DNA from: Actinomycetota bacterium | GTDB taxonomy: Bacteria > Actinomycetota > Acidimicrobiia > Acidimicrobiales > AC-25 | DNA: 11,078 nt | Assembly (NCBI GenBank): GCA_005888395.1 | Contig: VAXF01000112.1 | Span: forward strand, 1 to 11,078 | Direction: 5' to 3' | Part shown: positions 6,564-11,078 of the stretch, one piece after another | How the letters are laid out: each line of letters begins with the position of its first letter | How positions within the stretch are numbered: position 1 is the stretch's first letter | Notes under the pieces: generated by a model | The model's input: the letters and a program-made list of their open reading frames with translations, nothing else | Databases searched by the model: none | Told to the model about the DNA's origin: nothing | Position numbers and translations under genes: made by a program

Positions 6564-6776
6564 TCAGCCCGCGTCGGGCGCGACGCAGTGCGGGCAGGGC
6601 CGGTAGCCGCGGTTGCGGGCCTCGGCAAGTGTGTCGGGCCCGAACGACATGAACTGCTCCGACGCCAGCAGGTCGTCGAGGAGGCACGCGTCCGTGACGT
6701 TGTCGAGGTCGTGCACGCGCATGCTGCGCTTGTCGCCGAGCCAGCGGTGCTCCTCGAACCGGGTCGGGCGGGCCAC
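6564..6776 (-). CDS. Small conserved-looking Cys/His protein, putative zinc site
   Basis: This 70-residue protein heads the four-gene operon. It reads as a compact domain with H22 (RVHDLDN), C31 and a C-terminal GYRPCPHC (C61, C64). The order His-Cys-...-F..(D)TLAEARNRGYRPCxxC resembles zinc-binding modules of the Ada N-terminal type, where such residues bind Zn; this is a similarity of pattern only. Function is unknown; the surrounding enzymes suggest an accessory role. The start is set at GTG 6776 because a TAACGT -10 box lies 8 nt upstream and the longer open frame to 6890 would run through the palindromic terminator. The amidohydrolase gene follows 12 bp after its stop. Confidence 0.68.
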   Translation of the reverse strand: MARPTRFEEHRWLGDKRSMRVHDLDNVTDACLLDDLLASEQFMSFGPDTLAEARNRGYRPCPHCVAPDAG

Positions 6777-6784
6777 GGCGTGCG

Positions 6785-6790
6785 ACGTTA
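6785..6790 (-). promoter_or_regulatory. Candidate -10 box (TAACGT) of the four-gene operon
   Basis: TAACGT on the minus strand is 8 nt before GTG 6776, giving an almost leaderless transcript for the operon running from 6776 to 4486. It lies immediately after the strong hairpin at 6801-6833, so the operon could also be reached by read-through of that hairpin. Confidence 0.45.
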
Positions 6791-6800
6791 GGCCGGACGT

Positions 6801-6833
6801 GATGAAGGGGGCGCGTGGAGCGCCCCCTTCATC
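6801..6833 (-). terminator. Strong intrinsic-terminator-like hairpin without a U tract
   Basis: The arms 6801-6814 (GATGAAGGGGGCGC) and 6820-6833 are perfectly complementary over 14 bp, with a 5-nt loop (GTGGA on the plus strand). No T run follows on either strand, as is common for actinobacterial hairpin terminators. It is symmetrical in DNA, but on the minus strand it closes the structured region 6835-7012 and precedes the promoter of the next operon. It may be the 3' end of an RNA or an attenuator. Confidence 0.7.
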
Positions 6834-7012
6834 GAAGAATCGCTGGATGCATCCCGTCGGGCGCTCGACTGCGCCAGGGGGGACCAGCACCTGGTCTCGG
6901 CCCGGCGGGGGTGCCTGGCAGGAATTCGCCGGATGGTCCAGCGGCCGCCTAGCGGCCAGTCACCTCCGAGGTCCCAGATCGACAATCGCTCAGCTGGACC
7001 ACCTCCTTTCCT
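6801..7012 (-). ncRNA. Candidate structured RNA or attenuator-type leader
   Basis: This occupies most of the 335-bp gap 6777-7111, which holds no convincing protein gene. Reading the minus strand 5' to 3' there are: an extended SD-like block GAAAGGAGGTGGTCC (7010-6996); its partner at 6942-6932, forming an 11-bp stem with one G-U; within that stem ACCT-CGG-AGGT (6972-6962) and a perfect GGCCGC-TAG-GCGGCC hairpin (6957-6943). Further on are GACCAG-GTG-CTGGTC (6896-6882), GGCGC-AGTCGA-GCGCC (6875-6860), the palindrome GGATGCATCC (6854-6845) and the 14-bp terminal hairpin. Three frames cross the 5' part without an obviously real protein. One ORF (GTG 7065 to TAG 6949, 38 residues) ends exactly in a hairpin loop and might be a leader peptide. 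No promoter was identified, and the 5' end is approximate. I do not recognise an RNA family. Confidence 0.45.
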
Positions 7013-7051
7013 CGGTACGCACATGAAAGCACACGCGCGCCCCTCCGCCGA

Positions 7052-7103
7052 CGACTTTTGGCCACCACGGTCACACCCCCGGTGCACCAAGGCGAAAAAG
7101 TCG
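7052..7103. repeat. Inverted repeat CGACTTTT / AAAAGTCG downstream of the membrane protein gene
   Basis: Perfect 8-bp arms at 7052-7059 and 7096-7103 enclose 36 bp. The right arm begins 8 bp beyond the stop codon of the 7112-7546 gene. It could be a long-loop transcription stop for the acyl-CoA dehydrogenase operon or a binding site upstream of the RNA candidate. The sequence alone does not decide. Confidence 0.4.
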
Positions 7104-7111
7104 CTGGGGGG

Positions 7112-7546
7112 TCAGTCGCCGGTGCCGTCAACGGGGCCGACTGCGCCGGTCGTCTCGAGGTAGGCCATCTGCGCCTCGAGCACGGCATGCACCTGGGACG
7201 GCGTGTACCCGGAGCCCTCCGACTCGGAGCGCATGAGCACGTACTCGGCCGTCTCGGCCCCGCCCACCACGACCTGGCCGCCGTCGTTGGGGCCGTGGCC
7301 GTTGGACGACATGCTGCGCGAGCGCAGGAACTCGAGGTGCCAGTCGAGGATCCGGCGCACGTCGTCGTAGCTGAGGACGGCGCTGACCTCGAAGGGCAGG
7401 TGCTGGGCCACCCACTGCACCGCGGCGTCGAGGTCGACGACCCCCTCCGACGGCCGGGCGTCGAGCCGGCGGGCCTCCCTGCCGATGACCGCGGCCGCGA
7501 CCGCGAAGATCAGCACCGCCGCGACGAGGACGAAGACACCGATCAC
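7112..7546 (-). CDS. Conserved-type hypothetical protein with one N-terminal membrane span
   Basis: The 144-residue protein begins with one hydrophobic helix (IGVFVLVAAVLIFAVAAAVI, about 2-21), followed by REARR, which by the positive-inside rule leaves the rest in the cytoplasm. A compact domain follows with VVDLDAAVQWVAQHLPFEVS and SYDDVRRILDWHLEFLRSR, then a Gly/Asn-rich linker (about 79-91) and a C-terminal helical part (SGYTPSQVHAVLEAQMAYLE). I recognise the layout as typical of actinobacterial hypotheticals but know no function. It starts at GTG 7546, 21 bp after the second acyl-CoA dehydrogenase, so it belongs to that operon. No strong SD is seen; a small GC hairpin (7557-7569) lies in the gap. 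Confidence 0.75.
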   Translation of the reverse strand: MIGVFVLVAAVLIFAVAAAVIGREARRLDARPSEGVVDLDAAVQWVAQHLPFEVSAVLSYDDVRRILDWHLEFLRSRSMSSNGHGPNDGGQVVVGGAETAEYVLMRSESEGSGYTPSQVHAVLEAQMAYLETTGAVGPVDGTGD

Positions 7547-7567
7547 GGTCGCCCGAAGGGCTGAGCC

Positions 7568-8683
7568 CTAGATCCCGATCCGCTGGGCCAGCAGCTCGCG
7601 GTGGTACGTGGGGTCGCCCAGCAGGAGCTCCGACGACTTGGCCCGCTTGAAGTAGAGGTGGGCGTCGTGCTCCCACGTGAAGCCGATGCCCCCGTGGATC
7701 TGGATGTTCTCGGCGGCGGCGTGGAAGTAGGCGTCGGAGCAGTAGGCCTTGGCCAGGCTGGCCACCACGGGAAGCTCGTCGTTGAGCTCGGCCGCTGCCC
7801 AGCCCGCGTAGTAGGCCGCGGACTTGGCCGACTCGACCTCGAGGAGCATGTCGGCACACTTGTGCTTGATGGCCTGGAACGAGCCGATCGGCCGGCCGAA
7901 CTGGACGCGGACCTTGGCGTAGTCGACGGCCATGTCGAGGCACTTCTGGGCCCCGCCCACCTGCTCGGCGGCCAACGCGACCGCGGCGAGGTCGAGGACA
8001 CGGCCGAGCGTGTCCCAGCCCTTCCCCTCGGCGCCGATCAGCTTCGCCGGCACGCCGCTGAACTCGAGCCGGGCCTGCTTGCGGGTCTGGTCCATGGTCT
8101 GCAGCGCGGTACGGCCGAGTCCTGACGCGTCGCCTGCCACCTGGAACAGCGAGATGCCGTCGCCCGTGCGCGCGGCGACCACGATCACGCCGGCGGTGTG
8201 CCCGTCGAGCACGAACATCTTGTGGCCGTCGAGCGTGTACGCGCCGCCACTCTTGGTGGCGGTCATGGTGATGCCCTCGGCGTCCCAACGGCCGTTGTCC
8301 TCGGTGAATGCAAGCGTCGCGATCGTCTCGCCACTCGCGATGCCGGGGAGCAGCTCCTTGCGGGCGGCGTCGTCGCCCGAGTGGAGGATCGTGTTGGCCG
8401 CCAACGCGATCGTCGAGAAGTACGGCGCGCACAAGAGGGCGCGGCCCATCTCCTCGAGGACGACGACGAGCTCGACGTAGGTGAAGCCCGAACCGCCGTA
8501 CTCCTCGGGGATGGCGAGGCCCTGAAGCCCGAGCTGCTCGGCCATCTGGCGCCACACGGCCGGGTCGAAGCCCTCCTCGGTCTCCATCAGCCGGCGGACC
8601 TCCGCCGACGGCGACTTGTCCTCGAGGAAGCTGCGGACGGTACGCCGGAGCTCCTCCTGCTCTTCGCTGAAGGCGAAGTTCAC
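7568..8683 (-). CDS. Acyl-CoA dehydrogenase family protein, probable non-catalytic partner subunit
   Basis: The 371-residue flavoprotein has the N-terminal helical domain (MNFAFSEEQEELRRTVRSFL), the middle beta domain and the C-terminal helical domain. Typical FAD-binding stretches are VRVQFGRPIGSFQAIKHK and IQIHGGIGFTWEHDAHLYFK. It lacks a Glu at both known catalytic positions: the helix that carries it in isovaleryl/long-chain enzymes reads LDLAAVALAAEQ, and the C-terminal site reads YFKRAKSSE. Such subunits occur in the alpha2-beta2 acyl-CoA dehydrogenases of mycobacterial cholesterol catabolism, in which only one partner is catalytic. GTG 8683 overlaps the TGA of the upstream dehydrogenase (GTGA), and AAGGGA lies 9 nt upstream. 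The frame stays open further upstream, but that extension is antisense to nothing and lies inside the neighbour gene. Confidence 0.9.
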   Translation of the reverse strand: MNFAFSEEQEELRRTVRSFLEDKSPSAEVRRLMETEEGFDPAVWRQMAEQLGLQGLAIPEEYGGSGFTYVELVVVLEEMGRALLCAPYFSTIALAANTILHSGDDAARKELLPGIASGETIATLAFTEDNGRWDAEGITMTATKSGGAYTLDGHKMFVLDGHTAGVIVVAARTGDGISLFQVAGDASGLGRTALQTMDQTRKQARLEFSGVPAKLIGAEGKGWDTLGRVLDLAAVALAAEQVGGAQKCLDMAVDYAKVRVQFGRPIGSFQAIKHKCADMLLEVESAKSAAYYAGWAAAELNDELPVVASLAKAYCSDAYFHAAAENIQIHGGIGFTWEHDAHLYFKRAKSSELLLGDPTYHRELLAQRIGI

Positions 8684-9879
8684 CTTGGTGTCCCTTCTGT
8701 CGGCCGGGGCTCGCGAGGAAGCCCCAGCACCTGTTCGCCGATGATGTTGCGCTGGATCTCGGACGAGCCGGTGTAGATCGTCTCGGCCCGGCTGGCGAGA
8801 AACGTGGTCTGGAAGTCGTCGGGCTCGTAGGGCGCGCCGGCGAGCACCTCCGACCACGGGCCCATGAGCTCCATCTCGAGCTCGCCGAGGCGCTGGTGCC
8901 ACGCCGACCAGTAGAGCTTGCTCGTCGACGCCTCCGGCCCCGGGCTCCCGGTGGCCAGCAGCTTGGTGAGCGTCCGCAGGCCGTTGTACTTCATGATCTG
9001 CACGCCGATCCACGCGTCGGCCAGCTTCTGGCGCACGAGCGGGTCGCGCGCGAGGTCGTGTTTCTGCGCGTAGTCGATGACCGATTGGCACTCGTTGTCG
9101 AACCGGAGCTGCATCGAGAGAAACGCCGTGCCGCGCTCGAAGCCGAGCGTGCCCATGGCGACCTTCCAACCGTTGTTCACGCCGCCGACGACGAGATCTG
9201 CGCTCGTGCGGGCCTCGTCGAAGAAGACCTCGTTGAACTCGGCCGAGCCCGTGAGCTGCTTCAGCGGCTTGACCTCGATGCCCGGCTGCTTCATCGGCAA
9301 CAGCAGGAACGACAGGCCTTTGTGCTTGGGAGCGTCCGGGTCGGTGCGGCAGACGGCGAAGATCCAGTGGGCGTGGTGGGCGAGGGTGGTCCAGACCTTC
9401 TGGCCCGTGACGACCCACTCGTCGCCGTCGAGGGTGGCGCGCGTCTTGACGTTGGCCAGGTCGGAGCCGGCGTCGGGCTCGCTGAAGCCCTGGCACCACA
9501 GCTCCTCGGCCCGCAGGATCCCCGGCAGGAAGCGCTGCTTCTGCTCCTCGGACCCGAAGGCGATGAGCGTGGGGCCCAGCAGCCCTTCGCCGAAGAAGCT
9601 GGTGCGGGCGGGCGCGTTGGCCCGGGCGTACTCCTCGTTGAAGATCCCCTGCTCGACGATGCTGGCGCCCCGGCCCCCGTACTCCTTCGGCCAGCCGAGA
9701 CCGATCCAGCCGGCCTGCCCGAGCTCCTTCTCCCAGGCGAGGCGGACGTCCCAGCCCCGCTCGTCGGCGGGTCCTCCGCCGCCGCCGAGGGCGGCGTACT
9801 CGCCCCGGAGGTGCTCGCCGAGCCAGGTACGGACCTCCTCGCGAAAGCCTTCCTCGCCCTGGTTGAACCGGAAGTCCAC
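8680..9879 (-). CDS. Acyl-CoA dehydrogenase family protein, probable catalytic subunit
   Basis: This 399-residue enzyme oxidises an acyl-CoA to the 2,3-enoyl-CoA with FAD, passing electrons to ETF. The family blocks are CQGFSEPDAGSDLANVKT (129-146), TGQKVWTTLAHHA (158-170) and the C-terminal IYTGSSEIQRNIIGEQVLGL. The medium-chain-type catalytic Glu (IYEG) is Thr here, but E248 in LGFERGTAF sits where isovaleryl-CoA dehydrogenase and mycobacterial ChsE4 carry the base. It is therefore probably the active half of a heteromer with the next gene. A five-glycine run (32-36) is unusual but harmless. The start is GTG 9879, since DFRFNQGEEGFREEV is the normal family N-terminus; ATG 9912 would overlap the divergent gene. 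CoA-ester, sterol or branched-chain catabolism is inferred from the pairing. Confidence 0.9.
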   Translation of the reverse strand: MDFRFNQGEEGFREEVRTWLGEHLRGEYAALGGGGGPADERGWDVRLAWEKELGQAGWIGLGWPKEYGGRGASIVEQGIFNEEYARANAPARTSFFGEGLLGPTLIAFGSEEQKQRFLPGILRAEELWCQGFSEPDAGSDLANVKTRATLDGDEWVVTGQKVWTTLAHHAHWIFAVCRTDPDAPKHKGLSFLLLPMKQPGIEVKPLKQLTGSAEFNEVFFDEARTSADLVVGGVNNGWKVAMGTLGFERGTAFLSMQLRFDNECQSVIDYAQKHDLARDPLVRQKLADAWIGVQIMKYNGLRTLTKLLATGSPGPEASTSKLYWSAWHQRLGELEMELMGPWSEVLAGAPYEPDDFQTTFLASRAETIYTGSSEIQRNIIGEQVLGLPREPRPTEGTPR

Positions 9880-9887
9880 GGAGTCAC

Positions 9888-9893
9888 GTTGTA
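9888..9893 (-). promoter_or_regulatory. Possible -10 box (TACAAC) of the acyl-CoA dehydrogenase operon
   Basis: TACAAC lies 8 nt before GTG 9879 with no SD, repeating the leaderless arrangement seen elsewhere in this window, although the last base is not T. The gap to the divergent gene is only 31 bp. Confidence 0.3.
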
Positions 9894-9910
9894 CTAGACC
9901 GGTTGACACC

Positions 9911-10528
9911 ATGCGAAAGCCGCACTACGAGGACTCCCAGGTAGAGATCACAAAGCTGGTCGTCGGGCCCGTCGACAACAACGTGTTCGTGGTGCGCTGC
10001 CGGCGTACCGGGGACGCCGTCATGCTCGACGCCGCCAACGAGCACGAGAAGCTGCTCGAGCTGTGCCGGCGCCTGAACGTGCGCACGGTCCTGGAGACCC
10101 ACGGCCACTGGGACCACATCCAGGCCGTCCCCGCCGTGCGCGACGCCGGCTACGAGGTGGGGGTCACGGCCGAGGACGCCGGGATGCTCGCCGAGGCGGG
10201 CTACGACTTCCTGCTCGAGGACGACTCGGTCGTCGGGGTCGGCGACCTGCGACTGCACACGATCCACACGCCCGGCCACACGCCCGGCTCGATGTGCTTC
10301 CTCATCGAGGGTTCGCCCGTGCTGCTGTCGGGCGACACCCTCTTCCCCGGCGGCCCCGGCGCCACCCGCTTCCCCGGGGGCGACTTCCCCACCATCATCC
10401 GGTCGGTCGACGACCGGCTGTTCTCGAAGCTGGCGCCGGAGACGATCGTGATGCCCGGCCACGGCGACGACACGACCATCGCCGACGAGCGCCCGCACCT
10501 GCAGGAGTGGATCGACCGGGGCTGGTGA
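9911..10528 (+). CDS. Metallo-beta-lactamase-fold hydrolase (glyoxalase II-like)
   Basis: The 205-residue binuclear-metal hydrolase shows all ligands: HGHWDH (H64, H66, D68, H69), H123 in TPGHTPGS, D142 in SGDTLF and H184 in MPGHGDD. Length and the compact form fit the glyoxalase II/hydroxyacylglutathione-hydrolase-like branch; the substrate may be a thioester or lactone, not decided. The N-terminal strand VEITKLVVGPVDNNVFVVRC is typical. The ATG at 9911 lacks an SD. A perfect TTGACA at 9903-9908 just before it, with TACGAG 17 bp further on, would start transcription inside the gene; no alternative start in the first strand looks better, so ATG 9911 is kept. Its stop codon directly abuts that of the converging gene. 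Confidence 0.88.
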   Translation: MRKPHYEDSQVEITKLVVGPVDNNVFVVRCRRTGDAVMLDAANEHEKLLELCRRLNVRTVLETHGHWDHIQAVPAVRDAGYEVGVTAEDAGMLAEAGYDFLLEDDSVVGVGDLRLHTIHTPGHTPGSMCFLIEGSPVLLSGDTLFPGGPGATRFPGGDFPTIIRSVDDRLFSKLAPETIVMPGHGDDTTIADERPHLQEWIDRGW

Positions 10529-11078
10529 TCAGGCCGCGGTGGACGGGTCGCGGGGGTGGGCGACGAGCTCGAGCTGTGCCGGCAGGCCCTCGATCTTCAC
10601 CGAACCGTCGACGACCTCGATGGTGACGCGGCTGCCCGCAAGGGGCACGCGATCGACTCGGAGCTCGCCGATCTCGGGGGGCAGTACCGGGTCGAGCCAG
10701 AGCCTCCCGTACGGCACCCACGGGTCGAAGCGCAGCAGCGTGCGGAGGAAGAGCAGCGGCGACGCCGAGGCCCACGCCTGCGGCGAGCACGAGGTGGGGT
10801 AGCTCACCGGCACCGGCAGCTCGCCGCGCGCCAGCCTGGAGAACAGCTCCGGAAGGCGGAACCCCAGCAGGCCGGCGGCGTCGATCATCGCCATGATCAC
10901 CCGCTGCGCCTCCTCGACGAACCCGTAGCGCATGAGGCCGGCCACGACGATGGCGTTGTCGTGGGGCCAGACCGAGCCGTTGTGGTAGCTGATCGGGTTG
11001 AACGCCGCCATCGACTCCGCCAGCGTGCGGATCCCCCAGCCGCTGTACAAGTCGGGTGACATGAGCCGCCCCGCCACC
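10529..11078 (-). CDS. Glycogen-debranching-type glycosidase (amylo-alpha-1,6-glucosidase family), C-terminal part
   Basis: Only the last 183 codons are in the window; the N-terminus lies beyond the right edge. The block SPDLYSGWGIRTLAESMAAF followed by NPISYHNGSVWPHDNAI is the hallmark of the (alpha/alpha)6-barrel debranching/amylo-1,6-glucosidase family, as is the later YPTSCSPQAWASASPLLFLR. The C-terminus ends in a small beta-rich tail (VTIEVVDGSVKIEGLPAQLE). The family hydrolyses branch points of glycogen-like polymers or related glycosides; which substrate applies is open. The stop codon TGA (10531-10529) lies immediately next to the TGA of the metallo-hydrolase, with zero bases between them and so no room for a separate terminator outside the coding regions. 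Confidence 0.85.
   Translation of the reverse strand, partial: VAGRLMSPDLYSGWGIRTLAESMAAFNPISYHNGSVWPHDNAIVVAGLMRYGFVEEAQRVIMAMIDAAGLLGFRLPELFSRLARGELPVPVSYPTSCSPQAWASASPLLFLRTLLRFDPWVPYGRLWLDPVLPPEIGELRVDRVPLAGSRVTIEVVDGSVKIEGLPAQLELVAHPRDPSTAA

Noticed and set aside
6777..6890. N-terminal extension of the small Cys/His protein to 6890.
   Set aside because: It would translate the 14-bp hairpin and cross the TAACGT promoter box; the conserved-looking part begins at GTG 6776.
6993..7010. Plus-strand GCTGGACCACCTCCTTTC looks like the 3' end of a 16S rRNA gene (17 of 18 bases match the canonical sequence).
   Set aside because: The bases before it have no 16S helix 44/45 character and nothing rRNA-like follows. 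The minus-strand reading as an SD-like block with a pairing partner explains it better than an rRNA relic.
6788..7090. A 100-codon minus-strand frame across the gap (contains LGGDWPLGGRWTIRRIPARHP).
   Set aside because: It runs through all the hairpins including the terminal one, shows no domain, and its later codons lose the strong third-position GC of real neighbours. A TTG or ATG start has no properly spaced SD.
7568..9499. A 643-codon frame that would fuse extra sequence to the second acyl-CoA dehydrogenase.
   Set aside because: The first 270 or so residues are an out-of-frame reading of the first dehydrogenase; the true start is GTG 8683 in a GTGA overlap.
9880..9912. ATG 9912 as start of the first acyl-CoA dehydrogenase.
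   Set aside because: It adds 11 atypical residues and overlaps the divergent metallo-hydrolase start; family N-termini begin at the DFRF motif.
1..11078. CRISPR arrays, tRNA genes, insertion sequences, phage or plasmid genes.
   Set aside because: No regularly spaced repeats, no cloverleaf sequences, no transposase, integrase or phage motifs were found on either strand by eye.

Overview
The window is high-GC DNA with short gaps, frequent GTG starts and many TANNNT -10 boxes placed 6-8 nt before start codons, as expected for leaderless actinobacterial transcripts. An F420-type (Ddn-like) nitroreductase and a paired set of acyl-CoA dehydrogenases of the kind known from steroid catabolism also point to Actinobacteria. 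An environmental lineage such as Acidimicrobiia is a guess from overall feel, not shown by the sequence.

Layout from left to right. A PLP-dependent sphingosine-1-phosphate-lyase-like enzyme (minus strand, cut by the left edge) follows an ABC-2 type exporter made of a permease and an ATPase (minus). The exporter diverges from a thiS-thiE thiamine pair (plus) across a 41-bp gap that looks like a symmetrical bidirectional leaderless promoter. A VOC/glyoxalase-fold protein (plus) follows with its own promoter and Shine-Dalgarno (SD) site. It meets head-on a four-gene minus-strand operon: a small Cys/His protein, an amidohydrolase-2 family enzyme, an alpha/beta hydrolase, then the F420-type nitroreductase. 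The 335-bp non-coding gap from 6777 to 7111 carries no convincing gene. It holds a very strong terminator-like hairpin and a cluster of further hairpins that look like a minus-strand structured RNA or attenuator-type leader. Upstream of this lies a minus-strand operon of two acyl-CoA dehydrogenases overlapping by GTGA, followed by a single-membrane-span conserved hypothetical protein. A metallo-beta-lactamase-fold hydrolase (plus) diverges from it and ends directly against the C-terminal part of a glycogen-debranching-type glycosidase (minus, cut by the right edge).

Functionally the window mixes housekeeping (thiamine, glycogen-like polymer turnover) with CoA-ester or aromatic/lipid catabolism (acyl-CoA dehydrogenase pair, amidohydrolase, alpha/beta hydrolase, F420 enzyme). 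The most unusual element is the 6801-7012 RNA candidate. It has a 15-nt block able to pair with the whole 3' tail of a canonical 16S rRNA. That block can be partly locked away by an 11-bp stem, and a terminator-like hairpin lies just before the four-gene operon.
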